Assembly: GCA_027490145.1 (NCBI GenBank) | Contig: JAIXYQ010000008.1 | Coordinates: 59,876-123,875 of the forward strand | Reading direction: 5' to 3' | Source of the DNA: Planctomycetaceae bacterium | GTDB taxonomy: Bacteria; Planctomycetota; Phycisphaerae; Phycisphaerales; SM1A02 | DNA length: 64,000 nucleotides | Shown here: piece by piece, positions 1-11,700 of the stretch | How the letters are laid out: the number at the start of each line of letters is the position of its first letter | Position numbering within the stretch: the first letter of the stretch is position 1 | Program-made: the position numbers and the translations under genes | Notes under the pieces: generated by a model | What the model saw: only the letters and a program-made list of their open reading frames with translations | The model's database searches: none | What the model was told of the DNA's origin: nothing

Positions 1-452
1 GTAGCCGCCTCGGCCACGCGCTGCAGGACGTCGGCATCACGCGCTGCGGCAGCCGATGCTGCCGGGGCGAGCGGCGCCGCCAGCGCGGCGGGCGCCAACG
101 GCGCGGGAGCCACGATGGGGGAAGCGATCGGCGCGGCGATGGTCGCAGGCCGCGGCGCTGCCGCAGGCCGACCGATGGACGCGATGGGCGCGAGTTCGGA
201 CTCGCTCTCGGTCACGGCATCGGCGATGCGCGCCATGACCTTGTACTTGAGGCCGGCTTCGGGCTCCTCATCGCACAGGCCGATGGGATCAAGCACTGCC
301 GCATCCTGGATCGCATGAAGTTCCGCTCGGAGCGCCGGCGATGCATCGCGGAGGCCGCGCTCGAACCGGGCCTGCTCGACGGTGTCGAGCGCCCCCAGGG
401 CATCGAGTTCTGCAAGTTCAAGCAATTCGTCGCGGGTCGGTGGCACGGTCAT
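1..452 (-). CDS. anti-sigma factor, RskA-like (partial, runs off left edge)
   Basis: This reading frame opens at an ATG at 452 and stays open to the window edge, so 150 residues are visible and the C-terminus is missing. The N-terminus (MTVPPTRDELLELAELDALG, then ALDTVEQARFERGL) resembles the helical RskA/anti-sigma-K N-terminal region, where a short helix bundle binds the sigma factor. After about residue 90 it becomes a low-complexity Ala/Pro linker. A membrane segment and an extracytoplasmic domain would be expected beyond the edge. It lies 134 bp downstream of an ECF sigma gene on the same strand, the usual sigma/anti-sigma arrangement, so it probably restrains that sigma factor. No Cys/His zinc-binding (ZAS) motif is visible in the part present. 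The family call is moderate; the partner inference rests on position. Confidence 0.6.
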   Translation of the reverse strand, partial: MTVPPTRDELLELAELDALGALDTVEQARFERGLRDASPALRAELHAIQDAAVLDPIGLCDEEPEAGLKYKVMARIADAVTESESELAPIASIGRPAAAPRPATIAAPIASPIVAPAPLAPAALAAPLAPAASAAAARDADVLQRVAEAA

Positions 453-586
453 GGACACAACTCCCTCGTGTGCGCCGGCATGGCACAGCACGCTTGTCCT
501 CTTTCGTTCCCGGCCGAGGAATCGGCCGCCCAACCCAGCTTTCTTCGCCTGCCTATACGCAGGCCCGTTCCGTCAGGAAGCAGCAA

Positions 587-1141
587 TCATCCGATTGCGC
601 GATCAATTCCATATCGGTCCCGAAGCCGCTGCAGTCCTCGGCTGAGGGCACTCTTCACGGTGCCCAGCGGCAGACCGGTCTGTTCGGACACCTCACGCAG
701 GCTGTACCCCTGCATGTAGACGCGTTCGATGACGACCCGCTGCTGCTCGGGCAGGTCCGCCAGGCGGCGGCGCATGTCCGGCGACAGGTCGCTCGGCGCG
801 GGTTCAAGCACGGAGTCGTCGCGGACCTCGTTCGCCATCTCAGGGGTCAGCCCGGCCATGGTGGGACGCACCTTCTTGCGGCGCAGGCGGTCGATGAGGC
901 AGCGTCGGGTGATGAGCATGACCCACGTCACCAACTTGGCGCGCTGCGGGTCGTACTTGTCGGCGGTGCGCCAGATCTGCACGAACACATCCTGGGCCGC
1001 GTCCTCGGCTTCGGCACGCACCCGCAGGGTGGTCAGGCAGCTCTTGTAGACCAAGGCTCCGAAGCGATCGTAGAGCTCCAAGACGGCCTTTTCGTCCGCC
1101 TGAGCAACGCGCTGCATGAGCAGCTGGTCAATGTCGGTCAT
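587..1141 (-). CDS. ECF RNA polymerase sigma factor
   Basis: A 184-residue sigma-70 family factor of the extracytoplasmic-function type. Region 2 lies at roughly residues 20-90, with AEDAAQDVFVQIWRTADKYD and LITRRCLIDRLRRKK, and binds core polymerase and the -10 element. Region 4 lies at roughly 125-180, with the helix-turn-helix YSLREVSEQTGLPLGTVKSA reading the -35 element. The ATG at 1141 is preceded by a strong purine-rich Shine-Dalgarno (AGGAAGAGGG), so the start is secure and the mRNA has a leader. The next gene on the strand encodes an RskA-like anti-sigma factor. The pair would respond to an envelope or redox cue, but the stimulus cannot be read from sequence. Confidence 0.92.
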   Translation of the reverse strand: MTDIDQLLMQRVAQADEKAVLELYDRFGALVYKSCLTTLRVRAEAEDAAQDVFVQIWRTADKYDPQRAKLVTWVMLITRRCLIDRLRRKKVRPTMAGLTPEMANEVRDDSVLEPAPSDLSPDMRRRLADLPEQQRVVIERVYMQGYSLREVSEQTGLPLGTVKSALSRGLQRLRDRYGIDRAIG

Positions 1142-1413
1142 CTTTTCCCTCTTCCTGCCCGGACAGGCCAGGCTCTACCCACTTCATCCACCGGAGGGGT
1201 GGATCCAAACTCGTTGGCCGCCGAAGCGACCTTGACTCCGTGGCACCTCCCTTGCAGTCAGGGCGGCGTCTTTCTCCACTCAGGGGGAGAGTGCCACCGA
1301 CCGGGAGATGCGCAAATAGTTGGGGAAAAACTTTCGCGCTTTTGCGCAACCGTGACATAGTCCTCACATCTCGGAGGCGGCGAAGGGGCGGCCAATAATG
1401 GCCGGAGGCCCCA

Positions 1414-2208
1414 ATGCCAGCACCGTCCTTGCGACAGTCTGGGCCTTGCCGAACTCGTGGGTGTGGAGCCATCGCTCCGCATGCGCGCGCGTTCACGTTG
1501 ATCGAGCTGCTGATCACCATCGGCATCACGGCGATCCTGCTGGGCACGCTCATGCCGGCCGTGCGCGCTGCGCGCGAGCAAGCCAACCGCATCGAGTGCA
1601 GTTCGAACCTCCACCAGATCGGCTTGGCGATCGCCATGTACGGCTCGTCGAACGACGATCGATTGCCTGAGACCATCTACTCGCGGGGTCAGGGGCTTCC
1701 CGCCGAGATGATGTCGGCGAACGTGGTGCTGGCCGACCCGTTGCCGCCCGGCCTTGGCACCGAACAGATCTTCCAGAACGAGGAGGGCTCGCGCTGGGAC
1801 GGACTGGGCGTCCTCGCCGGGCCCATGAACTACGTGTTGCCCCGAACGCTCTACTGCCCGAGCCACCATGGCGAGCACACGTTCGAGCGCTACGAGTCCG
1901 TTTGGGCTGCGGGCGGCCACCAGAAGATCACCATCAACTACCAGTATTGCGGCGACATCGATCGCGCCCGCGGCACCGTGCGCCGCCTGTGGATGAATCC
2001 TCGCGCGGCGATCGTGGCCGACGGCATGCGTGAGGTGTCCGACGTCAACCACGGCTGTGGTTGCTGCGCGCTCCATGCCGACGGCTCCACCAGCTGGTGG
2101 TACGACGAGGGCGCCAAGCTCATCACGCCTCGAGAGACCTTCATGATGGGTGGCGAGCAGGTCGCAGACTGGTACGACGCCTTCTGGGCCGATCTGTCGG
2201 CTCGCTGA
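1414..2208 (+). CDS. type II/IV pseudopilin-like protein with H-X9-DG motif
   Basis: This 264-residue protein has a prepilin-type N-terminus: a leader ending HARA, then [18 protein letters not shown], cleaved between A and F by a prepilin peptidase and followed by one hydrophobic helix. The body is an extracytoplasmic domain with several cysteines. Near residues 215-230 it shows a His, nine residues, then Asp-Gly ([14 protein letters not shown]), the H-X9-DG signature of a pseudopilin class greatly expanded in planctomycetes. A GGAGG sits 7 nt before the ATG. It is a lone gene with no secretion ATPase or other pilin genes nearby, so its partners are encoded elsewhere. The exact role of these H-X9-DG proteins is unknown. 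Confidence 0.8.
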   Translation: MPAPSLRQSGPCRTRGCGAIAPHARAFTLIELLITIGITAILLGTLMPAVRAAREQANRIECSSNLHQIGLAIAMYGSSNDDRLPETIYSRGQGLPAEMMSANVVLADPLPPGLGTEQIFQNEEGSRWDGLGVLAGPMNYVLPRTLYCPSHHGEHTFERYESVWAAGGHQKITINYQYCGDIDRARGTVRRLWMNPRAAIVADGMREVSDVNHGCGCCALHADGSTSWWYDEGAKLITPRETFMMGGEQVADWYDAFWADLSAR

Positions 2209-2262
2209 CGCAGCGTCCGTCTGGAGCGCGTGGCGCCGTGAACGCGCCGATCAGGTCTGGGA

Positions 2263-3189
2263 TCAACGCGCCCGGCGTGAGCAGGACAGAGCGTTCATCC
2301 GGTGGTGTCCGATGCCCGGGTCATGCAGTTCGCAACGCTCCACACGCATGCGCGCGGAGACGAGCGCGAGGTCGATGTGCAGGATCGGCCACTCACGGGG
2401 CCAGCTGGCGCCCCACCCCTGCCCGGCGACGGACCAGGCTTCGTCGAACCCCGGGAAGGCGGCATGAACGCTGGCACTTCCCCGCGTGCAATTGAAGTCA
2501 CCGACGATCATGTCGACCGACCGGAGGTCGAGCGATGCCCGGACCTGCGCCGCGAATCGGGCCAGGGCCGCGTACCGAGCGCGGGCCGGGCTCGACGGCA
2601 GGTCGACCGCCAGCACGCTGGTCTGGCCCGAGCCCGGGTCTTCGAAGCGGAAGAGCGTGGCGAATCCGTCGTCACCCTGCACGATCGGACGCGCTTCGAT
2701 CACCCTGACGGGCCCGGTGAGCAGGAACGTCCCGGCTTCGGCGATCGCATCACCGGGCTGCATCCACTGCGAGGCATGTTCGGCCAAACGCCCCGGGTTC
2801 GAGATGATCATGACGCGACCGGACCACGCGGCCAGCACGCGGGCACACGCCGGAGCCTGTTCCCCGGGCCAGCGGGCGTTCCAGCAGAGCAGGTGCACCG
2901 CTGACGCACTGTGCGCGCGATCGACCAGTCTGAACGACTGCATGGAGGCTCCCGCCGCCACCACCAGGGCCGCGCAGCCCGCAGCGGCGAGTCGGCGCCG
3001 CGCAGCACCGCGCGGGAGCGCCACGGCGCTGGCCAACCACGCCAGTGACGCGACCAGGGCCACGGGCGCGGGGATCCACCAGAGCCACTGGGACCAGGCC
3101 CAGCGATCATTCACCAGGCAGCCGACGCCCCAGGCGAGCACCAACGAGACCGAACAGGCCAAGGGAAGGATGGCGAGCCGACGCAGCAT
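2263..3189 (-). CDS. membrane-anchored endonuclease/exonuclease/phosphatase (EEP) family protein
   Basis: A 308-residue protein with two or three hydrophobic segments in the first 90 residues, then an EEP-fold domain. The recognisable motifs are IVGDFNCTRGS (metal and substrate binding), LHIDLALVS, and the terminal GIGHHRMNAL, which replaces the more common SDHRPV motif. The family hydrolyses phosphodiesters or phosphomonoesters in nucleic acids, inositol phosphates or sphingolipids; the substrate here is unknown. The membrane segments suggest the catalytic domain faces out of the cytoplasm. The gene starts 3 bp after the stop of the upstream CysQ-like phosphatase, so the two are probably cotranscribed. 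Confidence 0.7.
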   Translation of the reverse strand: MLRRLAILPLACSVSLVLAWGVGCLVNDRWAWSQWLWWIPAPVALVASLAWLASAVALPRGAARRRLAAAGCAALVVAAGASMQSFRLVDRAHSASAVHLLCWNARWPGEQAPACARVLAAWSGRVMIISNPGRLAEHASQWMQPGDAIAEAGTFLLTGPVRVIEARPIVQGDDGFATLFRFEDPGSGQTSVLAVDLPSSPARARYAALARFAAQVRASLDLRSVDMIVGDFNCTRGSASVHAAFPGFDEAWSVAGQGWGASWPREWPILHIDLALVSARMRVERCELHDPGIGHHRMNALSCSRRAR

Positions 3190-3192
3190 GGA

Positions 3193-4185
3193 TCACGCGC
3201 GCGGGGCCGCTCGTTGCGTCCGAACTGCCCGCACCAGGTCCGCGTGCAGCGATGGGTCGCACACGATGATGCCTTCGTTGGCGGTCATGTCCTCGCCGAG
3301 CGTGAAGTCCAGCGGCGCGCCGTCGGCATCGCTGGCGGCAGCGCCGGCCTCGGTCGCGATGAGCACGCCGGCGGCGTGGTCCCAACCGTGCTCCGCACGC
3401 GGCACGCTGCCGGGTACGCGGACGATGCAGTCGCCGGCGCCGAGCGCCACCAGCGCGTACTTGAGTTGCGAGTCCACGGCCACCGTTTCCCAGGGGCGCC
3501 CGAGCGACTCAACCACCGCGGCGGCCCGAGCGGTACGCCCGCCCGGCTCGACGCTGTTGAGCAACCGCACTACGCCTTGCATGGGCGCGCGCTGTACGCG
3601 ACGCGTCGGTGCCAACGTGGCAGGGTCGTGCAGCCACGACCCGCCGCCGCGTGTGGCCGCGATCAAGACCCCGGGCGGCTCACCGATCCGGGACAGATCC
3701 ATGTCCGCGACGAGCGTCGGCAGCCCCAGGACGCCGTGCGTGACGCCACGCGCATCGACATGCGCCAGGCACACGGCATAGTGGCGACTGCTGCGGTAGC
3801 CCTTCGTCCCATCGATCGGGTCAAGCGTCCAGAAGCCCGTTCGCGCATCCGCCGGCGCCTTCCAGGCCAACGCTTCGAGTGGATCTGCGTCGAATCCGCC
3901 GACCGCTGCCGCGACGGCCTTGCGCGCCAGGGCCCGCATGGCTTCCGCATCGGGCCCCTCGAGGCTCGTGGGCGACTCCTCGCCGACGACACCTGCAAGG
4001 CCGAGTTCCCGGCGCAGCACGATGGCTGCAGCAGCCTGTGCTGCGACATCCCCAGCCGTCACCGGCGAACCATCCGGCTTGATGCAGGGGACTCGACCGA
4101 GCGGGTGCTCCGTCACGAGGGCAATCGCCCGAACACTGGCCGTCACGGCCCGCAGGGCAGCATCGAGCGATCGATCGGTGGACAT
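3193..4185 (-). CDS. 3'(2'),5'-bisphosphate nucleotidase / inositol-monophosphatase family (CysQ/HAL2-like)
   Basis: A 330-residue phosphatase of the Li+-sensitive, Mg2+-dependent inositol monophosphatase superfamily. The metal-binding motifs are visible in order: GEESPTS near residue 70, DPIDGTKGY near 122, and WDHAAGVLIATEAGA near 270. The GTKGY variant and the length of over 300 residues fit the HAL2/CysQ branch, which dephosphorylates 3'-phosphoadenosine 5'-phosphate from sulfate assimilation, better than inositol monophosphatase itself. No sulfate-assimilation gene is adjacent. A TATGCT box ends 6 nt before the ATG, suggesting a leaderless transcript that continues into the EEP gene. Confidence 0.85.
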   Translation of the reverse strand: MSTDRSLDAALRAVTASVRAIALVTEHPLGRVPCIKPDGSPVTAGDVAAQAAAAIVLRRELGLAGVVGEESPTSLEGPDAEAMRALARKAVAAAVGGFDADPLEALAWKAPADARTGFWTLDPIDGTKGYRSSRHYAVCLAHVDARGVTHGVLGLPTLVADMDLSRIGEPPGVLIAATRGGGSWLHDPATLAPTRRVQRAPMQGVVRLLNSVEPGGRTARAAAVVESLGRPWETVAVDSQLKYALVALGAGDCIVRVPGSVPRAEHGWDHAAGVLIATEAGAAASDADGAPLDFTLGEDMTANEGIIVCDPSLHADLVRAVRTQRAAPRA

Positions 4186-4191
4186 CGTCGG

Positions 4192-4197
4192 AGCATA
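4192..4197 (-). promoter_or_regulatory. -10 box (TATGCT) of the CysQ-like gene, leaderless spacing
   Basis: TATGCT on the minus strand ends 6 nt before the ATG at 4185, placing the transcription start at or next to the start codon. Confidence 0.55.
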
Positions 4198-4323
4198 GGG
4201 GCCTCGAACCCAGCTCCCTGATGCGGGCGGATGATCGCGCTTTCGGCGTGGTTCAAGCCCCCTCGTCCCCGCAGGGGCGACGTCTTGACATAGTTACAGG
4301 ACGTTGTGGGAGTCCAGGCCGAT

Positions 4324-4339
4324 TGGCACGGCTGTTGCA
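4324..4339 (+). promoter_or_regulatory. sigma-54 (RpoN) promoter upstream of dnaK
   Basis: The sequence reads TGGCACG-GCTG-TTGCA, matching the sigma-54 consensus TGGCACG-N4-TTGCW at every defined position, with correct spacing between the -24 GG and -12 GC. The start of transcription would fall near 4350, about 40 nt before the dnaK ATG, leaving room for the AGAAGGA ribosome site. No CIRCE inverted repeat is seen. A TTGACA at 4285-4290 has no convincing -10 at 16-18 bp. A bacterial enhancer-binding protein would be required; none is encoded in this window. Confidence 0.7.
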
Positions 4340-4390
4340 TAGGAGGGTCGCGCACGCGGCAACCCCGCCAGCGCAGAAGGAACACACACC

Positions 4391-6283
<1,893 letters not shown>

Positions 6284-6681
6284 TCGGCCGGGGCCCAACG
6301 GCACCGACTCGCGAATTGGGTCCAGACCTGGGAAAGAACCGGGCAAAAATGAGCCGCGGCCCCCATGGGCCGCGGCCGTCCCTTTCCCTATGCGCCCGCA
6401 GGGAGGTGCGGGCGAGAGGTTCGTCGGGCGCACCGAAACAGCGCGCGGCCCATCAGTGGTGAGGACTTTACCACCGGTTCAGCGTGCAGCAAGCGGACGG
6501 GACGGACGATTCTTCCGGAACCACGCCGCCTTTCAAGCCCCCATGAAGCCGCCTCGGCTGCCGAGCGCTCGATCGTGTCGACAGATCCCCTTCCTGCTGC
6601 TAGGGTTGCGGTTCTCGCCAGACCGTCTCCCTTGGATCGAGGCCGGCGCCTCGGGGCTCGGAGACCGCATCAGGAGCCGCC
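6284..6681. other. 398-bp gap between dnaK and ptsI
   Basis: Besides the dnaK terminator, it holds a second hairpin at 6394-6413 (GCCCGCA / TGCGGGC, 6-nt loop). The remaining 270 bp has open frames on the plus strand without coding character, and I see no RNA gene in it. A CAGGAG ribosome site for ptsI lies at its right end. Confidence 0.5.
6353..6376 (+). terminator. hairpin terminator after dnaK
   Basis: A perfect 10-bp GC stem (GCCGCGGCCC / GGGCCGCGGC) with a CCAT loop lies 70 bp after the dnaK stop. The tract that follows is pyrimidine-rich (CGTCCCTTTCCC) rather than a true T run. Confidence 0.6.
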
Positions 6682-8433
6682 ATGAACGCCATCCGAGGCA
6701 TCGCTGCCAGTCCGGGAATCGCCATCGGCACCGCGGTGATCGTGGCCGAGAGCCTGAGCCAGGTCAGTTTCCGACAGATCGCCCCCGAGGATGTCCCGGA
6801 GGAGCGCGCACGGCTCGAAGCCGCCCTTTCCGAGAGCGTTGCCGAGGTCACCGAGCTCCGGGATGCGAGCGCGGCGACCATGGGCCGTGAGGCGGCAGCG
6901 ATCTTCGACTTCCACCTCGGGCTGCTTCGGGACAGGTCGCTGATCGGAGCGATCGTCGCCGACATCGAACGCGAACAGGTCTGCGCCGAATACGCCGTCA
7001 GCGAGAACTTCGTGAAGTTCGCGGACCGACTCCGAGCGTTGCCCGACCCGATGTTCCAGGAGCGCGCCGGCGACGTCGTGGATCTGGAGCGTCGCGTCGT
7101 GAGCAAGCTCATCGGCGCGAGCGGCAAGCGGCTGAAGGACCTCGGCGGTCCTGCGGTCGTGATCGCCCACGAACTCACCCCGAGCCAGACTGCGGAGTTC
7201 CACCGCGCCAAGGTGGTCGCCTTCGCGACGGATGCCGGGGGTCTCACCGGCCACACGAGCATCATCGCCCGTGCGCTCGCCATGCCCGCCGTCGTGGGCT
7301 GCAAGGACGCCACCACGCACGTCGAGGACGGCGACCTCGTCATCGTCGACGGCGATGCGGGCCAACTCGTCGTTCGCCCCGACGAGGCGGTGCTGGCCCA
7401 CTACCGGGCACTGGCCCACCGCAGCGAGGCCCGGCGCGGCGCCCTGCGCGAAGGCGCCGACCTGCCGAGCGTCACCCGCGACGGCACGGCGATCAACCTG
7501 CTGGGGAACATCGAGTTTCCCGATGAAATCCCGGCGGTCCTGGCCAACGGCGGGAGCGGCGTCGGGCTGTACCGAACGGAGTTCCTGTACCTGACCAGCC
7601 CGCGCGTGCCGACCGAAGAGGAGCACTACCGCGCGTACGCGCGTGCCGTCGAGCTCTGCGCGGGGCGCACGCTCGTCATCCGCACGCTCGACCTGGGTGC
7701 GGACAAGTACACGCAGGAGCACCTCGACGAACCCGAGCGCAATCCGTTCCTCGGCCTGCGCAGCATCCGCTTCTGCCTGCAGAACCCGGCACTCTTCCGG
7801 ACGCAGTTGCGGGCCCTGCTCCGCGCCAGCGCCCTCGGACCGATCAAGGTCATGTTGCCCCTGGTGAGCAACGTCATGGAGTTGCGCCAGACCCGCATGA
7901 TGGTCCACGACCTCTGCGAGGACCTCGACGAGGAAGGCATCCGGTACGACCGGAACCTCCAGATCGGGATCATGATCGAGGTCCCCAGCGCCGCCCTGAT
8001 GGCCCGGACCCTGGCCGCCGAGAGCGCCTTCTTCAGCGTCGGCACGAACGACCTCATCCAGTACACGCTGGCCGTCGACCGGGGCAACGAACGGGTCGCC
8101 CCGCTCTACAACGGCGCCAATCCGGCCGTCCTGACGCTGATCAAGTCCAGCGTCCGGGCCGCCGCCAACGCCGGCATCGACTGCAGCCTGTGCGGGGAAC
8201 TGGCCGGCGAGCCCCTGTTCACCTGCTTGCTGCTGGGGTTCGGGTTCCGTACACTCTCCATGGCTCCCGCGCAGATTCCCGCCGTCAAGCGGGTCGTGCG
8301 CGCGACCTCGATCGAACACTGCGAGCTCATCGCGAGGAAGGTGGGCTCGTTCGACTCGGACAGGCAGGTGCTCTCGTACCTGCGGGACGAACTTCGAAAG
8401 GTCGACCCAGACGCCGTGAACCTCGACGGCTGA
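6682..8433 (+). CDS. ptsI: phosphoenolpyruvate-protein phosphotransferase (PTS enzyme I)
   Basis: A 583-residue cytoplasmic enzyme I that moves phosphate from phosphoenolpyruvate to HPr. The N-terminal region (residues 1-225) carries the HPr-binding helices and the phosphohistidine motif GGLTGHTSIIARALAMPAV, with the active His near 190. The C-terminal PEP-binding barrel has GLYRTEFLYL, IRTLDLGADK, NPFLGLRSIRFCL, SVGTNDLIQYTLAVDR and the Cys motif CGELAGEP. Length is normal for the family. No sugar permease or HPr gene adjoins it, so it may serve a regulatory PTS, common in bacteria with few PTS permeases. The start is set by CAGGAG 5 nt before the ATG. It is followed by a 274-bp gap and then rne. 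Confidence 0.95.
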   Translation: MNAIRGIAASPGIAIGTAVIVAESLSQVSFRQIAPEDVPEERARLEAALSESVAEVTELRDASAATMGREAAAIFDFHLGLLRDRSLIGAIVADIEREQVCAEYAVSENFVKFADRLRALPDPMFQERAGDVVDLERRVVSKLIGASGKRLKDLGGPAVVIAHELTPSQTAEFHRAKVVAFATDAGGLTGHTSIIARALAMPAVVGCKDATTHVEDGDLVIVDGDAGQLVVRPDEAVLAHYRALAHRSEARRGALREGADLPSVTRDGTAINLLGNIEFPDEIPAVLANGGSGVGLYRTEFLYLTSPRVPTEEEHYRAYARAVELCAGRTLVIRTLDLGADKYTQEHLDEPERNPFLGLRSIRFCLQNPALFRTQLRALLRASALGPIKVMLPLVSNVMELRQTRMMVHDLCEDLDEEGIRYDRNLQIGIMIEVPSAALMARTLAAESAFFSVGTNDLIQYTLAVDRGNERVAPLYNGANPAVLTLIKSSVRAAANAGIDCSLCGELAGEPLFTCLLLGFGFRTLSMAPAQIPAVKRVVRATSIEHCELIARKVGSFDSDRQVLSYLRDELRKVDPDAVNLDG

Positions 8434-8707
8434 CGGTCGACGCAACGGAACAGGCGCCTCTCGCGCCGCCCCCCGCTGAAGACCCCCGGGCCCCGCCCGC
8501 GGCAGGACAGCGCCCGGGCGTGCGAGCGGCGCGGGCAGACGGCGGCGATGAACACCTTGAACGGCACCAACAACGATCACGCATCCCGCGCGCATCACGC
8601 GCACGGGTCGCGCCACGATCATGGTGACCCATCCGCATCGTGCGGATCCCAGGGAGCGCATCACCCCGACTGCCATGCTCGCCGCGACATCGCGGCAGGA
8701 CTCACTC

Positions 8708-11700
8708 ATGGCAGACTCGCACGACGACACGACCGCTGAAGGCCGCAAGCCCGCCGCGGAGCGGCCTGAAGCACAGCAGGCCAACCATCACGCCCCATCC
8801 GACGACGAGGGTGCCATTGCCCATGACGTGGCGCACGACGTGCCGCATGGGGCCGACGACGCGGTCGTCGACCTGACCGACGCCGGCGATGACGAACCGA
8901 TCGAGCCCGATCCCGAAGCGATCGATCGCGTCGTCGAGCGCATCGACGCGCATCCCTCGGCCGATGACCTGCGCACTCCCTCCGCGGGCGAGGACGGCGA
9001 TGCGGAACTCCTGCCGATCGAGCCGGTGGCCGCACCGACCAACCTGATGGACGATGAGGCCCAGGTCGCCCGGGACGGCGACGAGGCCCAGGTCGCCCCG
9101 GAAGGCGACGAGCACCACGAGAGCCACGACGGCCACGACGAGGCGGCGGAGAAGAGCATGGCCGCCGTGAGCGAGGCCGCTGACCGCACCGAACGCTCGA
9201 CCCACCGCCACGGACGCTCCAAGCCATCGGCCAAGCCGCAGGTGATGATCGTCAACGACACGGCCGACGAATGCCGCATCGGCATCCTCGAGGAGAACGT
9301 GCTCCAGGCCTACTTCGCCGAGCGCACCGCCACGGCCACGCACGTGGGCAACATCTACAAGGGCCGCGTGCTCAACATCGAGCCCGCCATCCAGGCCGCG
9401 TTCGTCGACTTCGGCGAGGGCGCCAGCGGCTTCCTCCACATCAGCGACCTGCACCCCAAGTACTTCCCCGGCAAGGAGCGCACCGAGCGCGTGGGCAAGA
9501 AGATCCCGCGCCGCGAGCGACCGCTGATCCAGGACGCCCTCAAGAAGGGCCAGGAGATCACGGTCCAGGTCATCAAGGAAGGCATCGGCTCCAAGGGCCC
9601 GACCCTCACGAGCTACATCAGCATCCCGGGCCGCCTGCTCGTGATGATGCCCGACATGGGCCGGGTGGGCGTCTCACGCAAGGTCGAGGACGAGGACGAG
9701 CGCCGTTCGATGCGCCGCATGCTCGACAGCCTCGAGTTGCCCGAGGGCTTCGGCTTCATCATGCGCACCGCCGGCTACGAGCGCTCGCACTCTGAACTGA
9801 AGCGCGACGCCGCGTACCTCACGCGCCTGTGGGAAGCCATGCAGGCCCGGACCGCCAAGACCAGCGGTCCGTGCGCCCTCTACACCGAAGGCGACCTCCT
9901 GATCCGGACCATCCGTGACTCGGGCGACCCGTGCATGAAGGGCATCGTCGTCGACTCCGTGAGCGCCTTCGACCGCGCCACGCAGTACCTCGACGTGGTC
10001 GCACCGGCCAACGCGCCGGCCGTCTACTACTACGACCGTCCGATCCCGATCTTCAGCGCCTTCGGCATCGAGGAGCAGGTCGAACTCATCCACCAGCGCG
10101 AAGTGCCCCTGCCCTCGGGCGGTGCACTCGTCATCGACCAGACCGAGGCGATGGTGGCGATCGACGTGAACAGCGGCCGGAGCCGCTCTGCCCGCGACTC
10201 CGAGACCAACGCCTACCAGACCAACATCGAGGCGGTCCGCGAGATCTGCCGTCAGCTGCGCCTGCGCGACCTCGGCGGCCTGATCGTGAACGACCTCATC
10301 GACATGCGCATGTCCAAGCACCGCAAGGACATCGAGGCCCGCATCGAGGAGGAGCTCAAGCGCGACCGCGCCAAGGCCACCCACCTGCCGATCAGCGAGT
10401 TCGGCATGGTCGAGATGACCCGCCAGCGCATGCGTCCGAGCATGCGCAAGACGCACTACATCGACTGCCCGCACTGCGCGGGCGCCGGCGAAGTGCGCAT
10501 GCCCGACGTCGTGGCTGCCGATGCGCTGCGCCGCATCTCCCTGCTCTTCGCCTACCTGGCGGTCAAGCGCGTGCACCTCACCGTGACCTCGCGCGTGGCG
10601 GGCGAACTCCTGAGCGTGCGCCGCCGCGCGCTGCAGGAACTCGAGGAGAAGTTCGGCAAGCAGGTCGAGGTCACCATCGACGACCACCTCCGCGCCGACC
10701 AGTTCAAGGCTGCGGCGTTCGACGACCGCAACCACGCGATCGAACTCGACCGCCTGCCGCGGCCGCCGCGTCCATTGCTGGCCGACCTCTACACCGAGAT
10801 CCCCGAGTACGTGGACGACGAGGACACCGACGAGCGCGTCAAGCGCCGCCGACGCCGTCGCCGCAAGCCGGCCCCGGCGGATGCGAACGCCATCCTGCTC
10901 GCAGGTGGATTCGACGACCTGCCGGCGGTGATCGAGGACGAGCGTCCGCTCATGCACGTCATCCGCGAGGCCGAAGAGGACAAGCGGGCTGCGCGGAAGG
11001 CCGCCAAGGCCGAATCGCGTGACGACGACCGCGACGACGAGGATGGCGACGACGACGATCGCAGTGATCGCGGCGAGCGCGGTGAGCGTGGCAGCCGTGA
11101 TGACCGCGGCCGCCGCGGTGGCCGAAAGCGTCGCCGTCGCCGCAACGCGCCTGCGCTGCCCCAGCCGGTCACGGTGGTCGATGCCGCAGCGTTGTGCGGG
11201 GTCGAGCCGGCCGCGCTGCTCAAGCAACTCCGCGCCGCGCACGACGAGATCGCCCCGATGGTCACCGACGGCCTCGAGGTGCTCTCGCCCGAGCTCGTGG
11301 CCGTGGCCCGGCACCTGTTCAACGTGCCGGTGCTCGGTGCACCTGCTCCGGCTGCCGGTGGCCAGGCCGATGACGAAGCCACCGATGGCGATGGCTCGGG
11401 CGACGGCGAGTCGAGCGAAGGATCCGCCGAGGCCCGCGGTGAGCGCACCGACGGCGACGACCGCGAAGGCGGGCGGCGGAAGAAGCGTCGCCGCCGCGGC
11501 GGGCGCAATCGTCGAGGCCGTGATCGCGATGGCGCCGAGGGCGGATCGCGCGAAGGCGATGCGGCCTCCTCCACCGAGGGCTCCGACGGTGCGTCCACCG
11601 ATGACGGCGACGCACGCGACGACGCCGGCGACGACCGAGGCGAGCGCGCGCCGCACGATGACACGGCGAGCGACGGCAACGACGAGGGCAGCGACGCCGA

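Noticed and set aside
1342..1364. TTGCGCAACCGTG motif shared with the tRNA-Gly(GCC) promoter
   Set aside because: At 1342 no -10 hexamer follows at 16-18 bp, so I do not call a promoter for the pseudopilin gene there.
4186..4390. CIRCE/HrcA operator or sigma-32 promoter for dnaK
   Set aside because: No TTAGCACTC-type inverted repeat or heat-shock -35/-10 pair found; TTGACA at 4285 lacks a -10.
8621..8707. 29-codon N-terminal extension of RNase E from an upstream ATG
   Set aside because: No Shine-Dalgarno or TANNNT box at 8621, while AGGA sits 7 nt before 8708.
8548..8739. 63-codon His-rich open frame between ptsI and rne
   Set aside because: Tempting as a metal-binding peptide, but it overlaps the rne start and ribosome site, and has no initiation signal of its own.
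6670..8784. 704-codon open frame antisense to ptsI
   Set aside because: Shadow of ptsI; no recognisable domain, no initiation signal.
9674..11656. 660-codon open frame antisense to the RNase E/G gene
   Set aside because: Low-complexity mirror of the Arg/Asp-rich tail.
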